Positions 23,290 through 30,371 of a DNA stretch of 34,536 nt are shown here, one piece after another. The notes below the pieces were generated by a model, which searched no databases, had not been told where the DNA came from, and saw only the letters and a program-made list of their open reading frames with translations. Origin of the DNA: DAOTTX01 sp034437515 (GTDB lineage: Bacteria > Chloroflexota > Anaerolineae > Aggregatilineales > Phototrophicaceae); contig DAOTTX010000199.1 of assembly GCA_034437515.1 (NCBI GenBank), positions 1 through 34,536 on the forward strand. The letters are read 5' to 3'. The translations under genes were made by a program, and so were the position numbers. Numbering within the stretch: the stretch's first letter is position 1; every line of letters begins with the position of its first letter.

Positions 23290-23875
23290 TGACCTCGATC
23301 CTCTGCATACCGGGATGATCTTCACCGAGGTTTTCGTTAGAGCCGCCGTCTTCAAAGCGGCTGGGGCACTTCAGCAGCAGTTCATTGGCGTAGAAGATGC
23401 CGTCTTCGCCCAATTCGCCGGTCAGGATGGCCTGTGCTTCGTGTTGGAGCAGGTCGGGCATCGCGCCCTCGTAATAGACCATCAATTGCATCGCGCTTGG
23501 GTCATTGACGGAAGCGTTGAGCGCCTCTGCGAGATTGTCAAATTCGTTAGGGATGTGCGAAATAGTGAACGTGATGGCGTTACGATTATTGTCAACAACG
23601 CGCACCATTTTCTGTTCGATGGTATCACCGATGACCGCGCCGGAAATGCGGATGGTTTGCCCGGCGTAGCTGGTATCCGTCATCAAATCCTCAACGGTGA
23701 CGAAATACTGCGCCCCAGAAAGGGTGCTGGAGATCACCAGGAAGACGACCGAGACTAGGATCAAAAAACCACCGACGAGGAACTTCCAGCGACCGCTTTT
23801 CGCGGTGAGTTTCGCTAGTTCTGGGTTGTCCGCCTTTCCCCAGCCGGTATTTGGTGCAGAAGTCACTTGCGTCAT
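23279..23875 (-). CDS. ccmE: Haem chaperone CcmE (variant haem-binding motif)
   Basis: A 198-residue protein: a polar N-terminus, one span (about 32-53) and an external OB-fold domain. The domain carries GQTIRISGAVIGDT, VYYEGAMPDLL and ILTGELGEDGIFYANELLLKC split across its strands. CcmE binds haem covalently before transfer. In most bacteria the residue is the His of HxxxY, and in archaea and some deltaproteobacteria the Cys of CxxxY. Here the equivalent place reads C170-P-S-R-F174, so His is Cys and the Tyr is Phe. A further 34 codons upstream are open, but the ATG at 23875 has a GGGAGC site. It heads the ccm part of the cluster behind its own promoter. Confidence 0.93.
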   Translation of the reverse strand: MTQVTSAPNTGWGKADNPELAKLTAKSGRWKFLVGGFLILVSVVFLVISSTLSGAQYFVTVEDLMTDTSYAGQTIRISGAVIGDTIEQKMVRVVDNNRNAITFTISHIPNEFDNLAEALNASVNDPSAMQLMVYYEGAMPDLLQHEAQAILTGELGEDGIFYANELLLKCPSRFEDGGSNENLGEDHPGMQRIEVNAS

Positions 23876-23942
23876 TTTTGCTCCCGTAAAACTCAGAGTT
23901 TTGTCTGGAATTAAAAAGATAGAAATACATCCACTTATAGTT

Positions 23943-23970
23943 ATTATACCAGCTTTGTGATAATTGTCAC
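23943..23970 (-). promoter_or_regulatory. Strong promoter for the ccm operon
   Basis: On the minus strand, -35 GTGACA (23970-23965, five of six), a 16-bp spacer and a perfect extended -10 TGGTATAAT with the hexamer at 23948-23943. The start point near 23936 leaves a leader of about 60 nt before ccmE. It shows that the ccm genes can be expressed apart from the bc complex genes. Confidence 0.8.
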
Positions 23971-24016
23971 TAGGCACCGCCCGAAAATTCGGCGCTTCTA
24001 AGGTAAATATGATGTA

Positions 24017-24036
24017 GGCGACCTGAACTGGTCGCC
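24017..24036 (-). other. Hairpin after the acidic membrane protein gene
   Basis: A perfect 7-bp stem GGCGACC/GGTCGCC with a 6-nt loop starts 7 nt after the stop codon of the 136-residue gene. No T-run follows in either direction, so it is not a standard intrinsic terminator. It may protect the 3' end or slow polymerase before the ccm promoter. Confidence 0.6.
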
Positions 24037-24042
24037 CGCATG

Positions 24043-24453
24043 TTATGTCGCGCTTTCGTTCTGTGAACGTCCGATCATCGCCAGCCCAACCGCGCCGATG
24101 CCGCCCAAACCCATCAGCAGGACGAGCAGACCGGTGCCGTCGGCGGTTTCTTCTTCCTCCAAATCAACATCGACGACTTCTGCTTCGACGATTGCTTCAT
24201 CTTCTTGCGCTTCGGTGACGGCCTCTTCGTCATCAAGGCCAAGCTCGGCGTCGTCCCGTGTGATTATCACGCCCTGGAGCGGTTCCGTAGTCGCTTCGGC
24301 GGTGGCCTCGCCGTCCCGTGTGATGATAATGCCCTGAAGTGGCTCGTCTGCCGGTTCAGGTGTGCTTTCAGCGTCGTCATCCTGTGCGAGCACGGGCAGC
24401 GCCAGCAGGAACAGGCCGCAAAGCAACAAGGTTAAGCGTATGTGTCTGTGCAT
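24043..24453 (-). CDS. Small acidic single-span membrane protein with an internal repeat
   Basis: The family is not recognised. The 136 residues comprise a signal peptide (1-23, ending VLAQ), a very acidic external region (about 24-105), and a C-terminal span (about 108-127, LLVLLMGLGGIGAVGLAMI) with a short tail. An 11-residue unit, EPLQG(I/V)IITRD(G/D), occurs twice at residues 37-47 and 57-67. It lies between the cytochrome c gene and ccmE on the same strand. The acidic patch could dock a basic cytochrome c, but that is inference from location and charge only. AAGGAG lies upstream of the ATG with a rather long spacer. Confidence 0.75.
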   Translation of the reverse strand: MHRHIRLTLLLCGLFLLALPVLAQDDDAESTPEPADEPLQGIIITRDGEATAEATTEPLQGVIITRDDAELGLDDEEAVTEAQEDEAIVEAEVVDVDLEEEETADGTGLLVLLMGLGGIGAVGLAMIGRSQNESAT

Positions 24454-24530
24454 GGGTCGTACCGACTCCTTGTTTGCAGTATGGCAAATCGTGATGCTAT
24501 TGTACCCCGTTCCACAGCGGGCTAAAAGAT

Positions 24531-25193
24531 TTAGTCAATCAATTGATCCTGACTGTTGAGGAAGGTAATCAAATCCGCGAGGTTCTGGTAATTCAGGCGG
24601 TCGCCGTAGTTGTTCGGCATGGTGTTTTCGGGGTATCCCGGCACGGTGTACTCCCAGGGATGGACGATGCTTTCTACCATGTACTGCTCAAAAGTATAAT
24701 CTTCGAACTGCGGTTGTTCGCTGCGGGTCTCGTCCCAGCGCGTCCAGGTGCCCTCGGTGAGTGGGGCGATCTCGACGTTAATATGGCAACCGGAGCAGCC
24801 CAACACCGTCCCATCGGCGGCGACCTCGATGCTGTTGTAGATCAACTGTCCGTTGAGCGGGTCACCGTTGAGCGTTTCCAACACAGCGAGGATGCGCTCA
24901 ACATCTTCACCGACGTAGAGGTCGCCCGCGTCCGGCGGGATGTAACCACATTCCAGCGCGAGGGTCTGGTAAGCCTGCCCGACTTCATAGAGTTGGGCGA
25001 GGGCGGCGTCCGTATCGGCGTCGATGTCGTCGGCGGTGGCGGCGAGTAGTGCTTGCAGGTCGTTCTGTCGTTCGATCAGATCGTCAGGTTCGCAGGAAAC
25101 CGGCTCGGTCGGTGTGGGTGTCTGCGCCAGCAACACACCGCCAAGCACGAGAAATCCAAACAGGGCGATGAATAGAAAAAGTAGACGGTTCAT
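24531..25193 (-). CDS. Mono-haem cytochrome c of the bc complex region
   Basis: A 220-residue membrane-bound or secreted cytochrome c. A signal or anchor (1-23) is followed by a helical N-terminal domain with two cysteines (C34, C82) that may form a disulfide. The haem motif is C133-S-G-C136-H137 and the likely axial Met is M192 (NTMPNNYG). Its C-terminal 110 residues are clearly paralogous to the last domain of the di-haem protein encoded upstream, sharing the QYxVESIV and LADLITFL type elements. It probably accepts electrons from the bc complex. A terminator lies between the two genes, and no separate promoter is evident in the 75-nt gap. Confidence 0.92.
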   Translation of the reverse strand: MNRLLFLFIALFGFLVLGGVLLAQTPTPTEPVSCEPDDLIERQNDLQALLAATADDIDADTDAALAQLYEVGQAYQTLALECGYIPPDAGDLYVGEDVERILAVLETLNGDPLNGQLIYNSIEVAADGTVLGCSGCHINVEIAPLTEGTWTRWDETRSEQPQFEDYTFEQYMVESIVHPWEYTVPGYPENTMPNNYGDRLNYQNLADLITFLNSQDQLID

Positions 25194-25210
25194 AACACGC
25201 TCTCAGAATT

Positions 25211-25246
25211 AAAAACAAAAAAGAGCCTCCAGTGATGGGAGACTCT
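25211..25246 (-). terminator. Intrinsic terminator between two cytochrome c genes
   Basis: On the minus strand AGAGTCTCC (25246-25238) pairs with GGAGGCTCT (25230-25222), 9 bp with one G-U pair and a 7-nt loop. A T-rich tract (TTTTTTGTTTTT) follows. It sits inside a run of functionally linked genes and so probably sets lower expression of the downstream cytochrome c gene. Confidence 0.85.
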
Positions 25247-25268
25247 ATGAAAAGTTATGTTGATAGAT

Positions 25269-26516
25269 TTACTCGCCAGCAGTGGTTTCGAGATAAGCCA
25301 CGACGTCGGCCAGGTCCTGTACGGACATGCGCTCACTGAAGTTAGCCGGCATGATGCCGTCGCTCCAGCCGGGGGCGATGTACGCACCCGTCACGACGAT
25401 GCTCTCAACGAGGTACTGTTCCGGTGAGTAGCCTTCAAACTGGTCGAGCGTCAACCGTTCGTTAACCGTGCGCTCCCAGGTGCCTTCAAAGGCCGGGCCG
25501 TTGACACCGTTGTAATGGCAGCTTGAGCAACCTAACGCGGAGTTTAACTCGGAGCGTTCGGCGTTCTCGTAGAGCAATTGCCCACGAGCCGCGTCACCTG
25601 TGATGCCTTCAGCGTCGATGGCTGCGAGGATGGCTTCGGCGTCCACACCGGCGGGTTCCGCCATTTCCATCCCTGCTCCGGCAAGCGCGGCTGAGTCCAC
25701 CGGGATGCGCGCATACTGGTTCACCAGCGTCGCGTCCTGGATTGTCCAGTCATCGCCCTTATCCCAGTTCAGGATGTAGTTGGTCAAGTCCTGGATCTGG
25801 TCGTCACGCAGCGGGCCGCCGCCACGCTGCGCCCAGGCCACCATCGCGTTGCCGTCCCAAAGGTCGTTACTGCCGGGGCGACCGTGATTCAAAGTGGTGA
25901 TTGTGTACTGTTCCAGCGTGCCACCCCATTCAACCTGTGCCGTGCGTGAAGACGTGACATTAACCGTATCATCTTCGGTAATTTCCAGCGGATAATTGTT
26001 AGCCACCGCCGGTTCGAGCTGTTCGGCTAATGCGAGTCGTTCCTGTTGCAGCGTTTCACGTTGTGCTTCGATACCGCCCTCACCGGTCAATTGGTTGGTG
26101 ATGGCGACGATCTCTGCTTGAATTTCCTCAGAACGTTCGGCGCTGGTGCCTTCAGCGACCAGTTCGTCGGTCAATTCCGCGCGTTGCGCCAGCAATCCCT
26201 GTTCTTCGCTTTGCAGCGCGAGCAACCGGTTATCAATCGGTGCGAAGTAGTCATAGCCGAAGTAGTGCGGGCTGTTAAGACCCGGTGCGCGTGCTGCTAG
26301 CCCGCGTCCATCGAGGCCGTGGCAGGTGGAGCAATTCGCGGCGAAGAGTTCCGCGCCACGTTCGATGGAACGCGCTTCAAACTGGCGCTCAAAATCGGCC
26401 ATCCGTGCATTCTCATTGATGGCGACCCAACCGACCAGCACCATTACGCCCACAAAGGCGAGGATGCCGACCGCGATGCGGTTCTCCATCTTGTCAATTA
26501 ACATCCGTTGTAGCAT
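25269..26516 (-). CDS. Di-haem cytochrome c with an inserted coiled coil
   Basis: A 415-residue cytochrome with an N-terminal membrane anchor (about 13-32). The first haem motif is C62-S-T-C65-H66 and its likely axial Met is M225 (DGNAMVAW). Between them about 75 residues (95-170) form a heptad-rich coiled-coil hairpin rich in Glu and Gln, an unusual insert in a cytochrome c fold. The second motif is C330-S-S-C333-H334 with Met at 389 (GIMPANF). Its place directly after cytochrome b suggests it replaces cytochrome c1 or f, as the di-haem QcrC does in Actinobacteria. Three in-frame ATGs lie at the start; the first has a GAGGGA site upstream. Confidence 0.92.
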   Translation of the reverse strand: MLQRMLIDKMENRIAVGILAFVGVMVLVGWVAINENARMADFERQFEARSIERGAELFAANCSTCHGLDGRGLAARAPGLNSPHYFGYDYFAPIDNRLLALQSEEQGLLAQRAELTDELVAEGTSAERSEEIQAEIVAITNQLTGEGGIEAQRETLQQERLALAEQLEPAVANNYPLEITEDDTVNVTSSRTAQVEWGGTLEQYTITTLNHGRPGSNDLWDGNAMVAWAQRGGGPLRDDQIQDLTNYILNWDKGDDWTIQDATLVNQYARIPVDSAALAGAGMEMAEPAGVDAEAILAAIDAEGITGDAARGQLLYENAERSELNSALGCSSCHYNGVNGPAFEGTWERTVNERLTLDQFEGYSPEQYLVESIVVTGAYIAPGWSDGIMPANFSERMSVQDLADVVAYLETTAGE

Positions 26517-26557
26517 TCGATGTCTTTCCCTCTAAATGAGAAACCGTTACGTAAGAA

Positions 26558-26578
26558 GGGGCGCAGGTTATACGCCCC
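26558..26578 (-). other. Hairpin between cytochrome b and di-haem cytochrome c genes
   Basis: A 6-bp stem GGGGCG/CGCCCC with a 9-nt loop lies 14 nt after the cytochrome b stop. On the minus strand TTCTTACG follows, which is too weak for efficient termination. It may be an mRNA processing or partial attenuation site. Confidence 0.45.
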
Positions 26579-26592
26579 TGGTTTATCGTTCG

Positions 26593-28419
26593 TTAGTTCA
26601 TAAAGTAGGCGGCGTCACGATGGATGTAGATGTGATCGGTGAAGATGCGATAGGTCGGGTTGCCCTCTACATCGAGGATCGACACGACTTCGCCGTCTTC
26701 TACAACTGGCGCACCCTGGTCCAGCTCAACCGCTTCCCACACGATCAGCAGGTCAAGGCGACGTAGGTCTTGCTGTGCATCGCTGACGATTACCGCACCC
26801 CAACCGTTAAGCAGTTCGTTGGGGTAGTCTTCCACCAGATGATGGAATTCCGCCATCACGTCGCGCAACTCCGGCGAGGTCGCCGGGATGTCACGGAAGT
26901 TCAGGGTTTCGACATCCGCATGGGCCGCTTTCAGCACTGCTTCGATGCGATCTGAGAGCGCCACTTCCATGAGGTTGCCTTCACCATCTTCTTCTAAGAA
27001 AGTCGTGGTTGCTACCAATTCGTTGAGTTCATCGAGTGCGGCTGTGGGGCCTTCCTCACTGAAAGCGACGGTCGCATACTGACCGGGTTGCAGTTCGTCG
27101 AACGGCACCGGCAGCAGGGTACCCATCTTGCTGTGGGCTGGCTCATGCGTCAGTTCATAGTTGATTGAGCTTTCCGCAGTGGAACCCACGCCGTATTCCG
27201 GCAGTCCCATATAACTGAGCAACGTTGTACCACTGATCAGCACAAAGCAGAAGCTCAACATGAAGCGACGGTCGGCATAGCGACGGCTGGCAGTGGTGTC
27301 GAGGTACGGCAGGATCATCAAGCCGACGAACACGATGGTCGGGAAGATGATGCCCCACAACACCTTGTCACCCAGCTTCAGCGCCCCCTGAATCCATAGG
27401 AAGTACCAGGGCGCGGTCGTGCCGAGCGGTGTAACTTGCGGGTCAGCATGGGCTTCTAGCGGGGCGTGGTAGAACCACACACACAGCAGCACCATGATGA
27501 AGGTGGTCACGCCGATCCACATAATCTCGCTGGTCAGCGCATCCGGGACGAAGTACACGCGCTTGTCCAGCGGGACGCGCTTCGCTGTATCTTCACCGAT
27601 GTTCTCTTTCTGCGGTGGCAAGCTGTGCCCATGCACGATCACCTTATAATAGTGAACGCCCGTGAAAATAAAGAGAATCGCGGGGACTGCCAACACATGC
27701 AGCAGATAGAAGCGCAGCAAACCGTTCGCACCAATATCCGGCCCACCACGTAACAGCAGGTTGAGGTTCTCACCGACCACTGCTGGTGGTGCGGCTTCTA
27801 CCATCGACGCGCCGATCGTCACCGCCCACAGCGCCAACTGGTCCCAGGGGAGCAGATAACCGCTAAAGCTCAGGAACAGGGTCGCCAACAGCAGCACCAC
27901 ACCGGTAAACCAGGTGAACTGCCTCGGCTTTTTATAACTGCCTGTAAAGAACGTTCGGAGCATATGTAACGTGACAATCAATACCATCGCTTCCGCGCCG
28001 AGGCGGTGCAGGTCACGCATCAACTGACCGAGCGGTACATTGCTGAGAATATCCAGCATGTTGCTATAGGCCACCTGGGGTGACGGTGTATACCAGATCA
28101 TCAAGAAGATGCCGGTGATCGTCTCGAAAAATACAAAATAAGTTGAAAGCCAGCCTAACCGAAAGGTCGGGTAAAGGCCGGTCATATCTCGATGGAAGTA
28201 ACCTGGGCGCATGTGCATCCAGAAGCCGTCTGCATGAGGTTGCAGACGCGGGTTCGGGCGGCGGCTGGGGGATTCACCACGCAGCGCCTCACGAATGTCC
28301 TGGATATTCATGCCCGCAGTAACACGTTCAACGACGTCATCAACACCTTCGTAGACGGCTTTTTTAAAGCCCTTCTCTTTGATATCGTCGAGGAACGTTG
28401 GGAACGGGAGTATTGACAT
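26593..28419 (-). CDS. Cytochrome b (b6/subunit IV fusion) with a long C-terminal extension
   Basis: A 608-residue quinol oxidase subunit of a bc-type complex. Haem b ligands are H138 and H152 in the second span and H241 and H256 in the fourth. The spacings of 14 and 15 are those of cytochrome b6 rather than mitochondrial cytochrome b. The Qo-site motif, usually PEWY, reads A336-P-W-Y339. Transmembrane parts equivalent to b6 plus subunit IV end near residue 404. About 200 further residues of mixed, acidic, soluble sequence follow with no recognised domain; by b6f topology they would lie outside the cell. A long N-terminal cytoplasmic part (1-85) is also present. A GAGGAGAG site precedes the ATG. 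Confidence 0.93.
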   Translation of the reverse strand: MSILPFPTFLDDIKEKGFKKAVYEGVDDVVERVTAGMNIQDIREALRGESPSRRPNPRLQPHADGFWMHMRPGYFHRDMTGLYPTFRLGWLSTYFVFFETITGIFLMIWYTPSPQVAYSNMLDILSNVPLGQLMRDLHRLGAEAMVLIVTLHMLRTFFTGSYKKPRQFTWFTGVVLLLATLFLSFSGYLLPWDQLALWAVTIGASMVEAAPPAVVGENLNLLLRGGPDIGANGLLRFYLLHVLAVPAILFIFTGVHYYKVIVHGHSLPPQKENIGEDTAKRVPLDKRVYFVPDALTSEIMWIGVTTFIMVLLCVWFYHAPLEAHADPQVTPLGTTAPWYFLWIQGALKLGDKVLWGIIFPTIVFVGLMILPYLDTTASRRYADRRFMLSFCFVLISGTTLLSYMGLPEYGVGSTAESSINYELTHEPAHSKMGTLLPVPFDELQPGQYATVAFSEEGPTAALDELNELVATTTFLEEDGEGNLMEVALSDRIEAVLKAAHADVETLNFRDIPATSPELRDVMAEFHHLVEDYPNELLNGWGAVIVSDAQQDLRRLDLLIVWEAVELDQGAPVVEDGEVVSILDVEGNPTYRIFTDHIYIHRDAAYFMN

Positions 28420-28474
28420 TACAGCTCTCCTCTGAAGTCCTCTTGACTACTGATAAAACTCATCTCAAACAAAA

Positions 28475-29053
28475 TTACGTACCATTAATGCGGTCGCCGG
28501 TGTCAATGGCGATACTGGCGACGGTGCGCCCACGCAGCGGGATGGGGCCACCATCGCCGGGGGTGGTTTCCGTCGTCCCGTCGGTGAAGGTCACGGTCGC
28601 CACGAAGCGATCCAGACCGCGTGGGGCCGGCCCACCAATATACGCACCGTCCAACTCGAAGTTTGAGCCATGGCAGGGGCATTCAAAGCGGAAGTTATTT
28701 TCGTTCCACTTCGGCAGGCACCCTAGATGCGTGCAAACCGCATACAGCGCCAGGAACCCATTCGACGAATTCGACAGCCAGAAGCGGCCTTCCGGCACTT
28801 CGGTCGGCGTGGTCATTTGAATCGGCATTTCTTCGCCCTCATAGCGGAAGACACCACCGAATTCACCTTCGGCAAAACGAGGGAGTGCAAACCAGACCAG
28901 ACCGGCAGTCGCTTGCCCAAGCAGCATCACGACTGATGCACTCCAAATGTAATACAAAAACTCGCGGCGGCTGGGTGCTGCTATATCGACCGCGACTTCT
29001 TTCTTGGGTGCCCGCCTGACGACGGCACCTTGTCCCTTTGCGGCTGTTGCCAT
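28475..29053 (-). CDS. Rieske iron-sulfur protein of the bc complex
   Basis: A 192-residue protein with an N-terminal twin-Arg-like stretch (SRREFLYYIW, about 28-37), a membrane anchor (about 38-57) and a Rieske fold. The cluster ligands are C107-T-H109-L-G-C112 and C125-P-C127-H128-G-S. The SRREFL motif suggests Tat export, as is usual for Rieske proteins. The protein takes an electron from quinol bound to cytochrome b and passes it to cytochrome c. An open frame extends 71 codons further upstream, but the ATG at 29053 has an AAGGACG site and the protein then starts normally. First gene of the operon. Confidence 0.95.
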   Translation of the reverse strand: MATAAKGQGAVVRRAPKKEVAVDIAAPSRREFLYYIWSASVVMLLGQATAGLVWFALPRFAEGEFGGVFRYEGEEMPIQMTTPTEVPEGRFWLSNSSNGFLALYAVCTHLGCLPKWNENNFRFECPCHGSNFELDGAYIGGPAPRGLDRFVATVTFTDGTTETTPGDGGPIPLRGRTVASIAIDTGDRINGT

Positions 29054-29453
29054 ACTACGTCCTTCCGAACTTGTTGAGAACGATACTTCCGTCTGTGCTT
29101 CAATGATAACAGATAGCGCAGAACTTACAATATTCTTTAGTAGCGTGTGTGAACAGTGTGTAAAATATATCACAAACACCCCCGGAGTGTCAAAACCGGA
29201 AAAGTAAGTTTTAACATGCGTTACACGTAGTTTTAAAGTATGTAACATCATCAAAAATCTAAGCAATTCTAGGCGAATCTACACGATTATGAAGCTTGAG
29301 GTCGATTTACGCCAAGAATTCTAATCTTTGTGCTTAACGCCAATTTTAGCATCTTTACAAAGAATTTCTTAATATCTTTCGTCATAGCTTGAGGCTACTC
29401 ATCAGTATAGAAGCACCCTGGCACACAGACGCTCTGTATTGGATAATGGCATT
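29054..29453. other. Intergenic region between divergent Rieske and corA genes
   Basis: Four hundred AT-rich bases without a credible ORF. It contains the bc operon promoter on the minus strand (29164-29193). For corA on the plus strand I see AT-rich stretches near 29350-29380 but no hexamer pair good enough to call. Confidence 0.6.
29164..29193 (-). promoter_or_regulatory. Promoter of the Rieske/cytochrome b operon
   Basis: On the minus strand a perfect -35 TTGACA (29193-29188), an 18-bp spacer and a -10 TATATT (29169-29164, five of six). Start near 29157, with a leader of about 100 nt before the Rieske ATG. Confidence 0.8.
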
Positions 29454-30371
29454 ATGTCTATCGAACGCATAACATATGGTCGTGTAACCTGGACGAACAT
29501 CGTCCAACCAACACCCGATGATGTGAATACCATCGGCGAAGAGTTCCCTTTCATTCATCCCCTGAACCTCGAAGACCTGCTGAGTCCTATCGAACGGCCG
29601 AAACTGGACGAGGACGAACAGTATTTGTTCGTCGTGATGCACTTCCCGGTCTGGGACGCAGCGCAAGGGCTGACTCGTGCGCGTGAGGTCAATATTATCA
29701 TGGGGCGCGGGTATGTGATCACGCTGCACGATGGCTCACTCAAGCCATTGACCAACTTGTGGGAGATGTGCGAGCGTGACGAGAACTTCCGCGCTGACCT
29801 GCTGGGGCAAGGCACCAACCACACATTTTACGTCATTATCGACCGGCTGGTAGATTACGTGCTGCCGATCTTGCGTAAAGTGGACGCCAACATTCGCGGT
29901 ATAGAGGAAGACATTTTTGTTTCCGAAGCGCGGCGCATCATCCGTGATATTGCGCTGGTTCGCCGGGATATTATCGCGCTGCGGCGCATCATTCGGCAGC
30001 AGGTGCCGGTGCTACAAAAACTGGAACAAACCGAGCATCCCATCCTGCACGAAGACCTCGAAGAATATTTTGGCGACATTGTCGATCACATCCACAAAGC
30101 ACGGGACATCATCGACGAGGATTATGAGATCATCGTTGGTCTGGCGGAAACGGCGGACATCCTCGCCAGCCACCGGATCAACGAGGTGATGCGCATCCTC
30201 ACGGTGATCTCGGTGATTATGCTGCCACTCACGTTGATTTCCAGCGTTTACGGGATGAATATCAGTCTGCCCCTCGAGGATGACCCAAATGCCTTTATAA
30301 TTGTAGCTGCATCAATGGTTGTGTTGCTCATCGCAATGCTCATCTATTTCCGGCGACGTAACTGGTTATGA
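29454..30371 (+). CDS. corA: CorA family magnesium/divalent cation channel
   Basis: A 305-residue CorA-type protein. The N-terminal alpha/beta cytoplasmic domain (1-130) leads into a long helical stalk (about 130-245). Two C-terminal spans follow, the first ending with the ion-filter signature Y-G-M-N (VYGMNISLP). The very C-terminus is basic (YFRRRNWL), as usual. CorA forms pentamers that admit Mg2+ or related ions. A TTG at 29439 is in frame, but the ATG at 29454 gives a more typical start; the ribosome-binding site is weak in both cases. Its stop overlaps the RNase D start by 4 nt, an unexpected pairing for a cation channel. Confidence 0.93.
   Translation: MSIERITYGRVTWTNIVQPTPDDVNTIGEEFPFIHPLNLEDLLSPIERPKLDEDEQYLFVVMHFPVWDAAQGLTRAREVNIIMGRGYVITLHDGSLKPLTNLWEMCERDENFRADLLGQGTNHTFYVIIDRLVDYVLPILRKVDANIRGIEEDIFVSEARRIIRDIALVRRDIIALRRIIRQQVPVLQKLEQTEHPILHEDLEEYFGDIVDHIHKARDIIDEDYEIIVGLAETADILASHRINEVMRILTVISVIMLPLTLISSVYGMNISLPLEDDPNAFIIVAASMVVLLIAMLIYFRRRNWL

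Noticed and set aside
24017..24036. Perfect hairpin considered as an intrinsic terminator
   Set aside because: No T-run follows on either strand. It is reported only as a hairpin.
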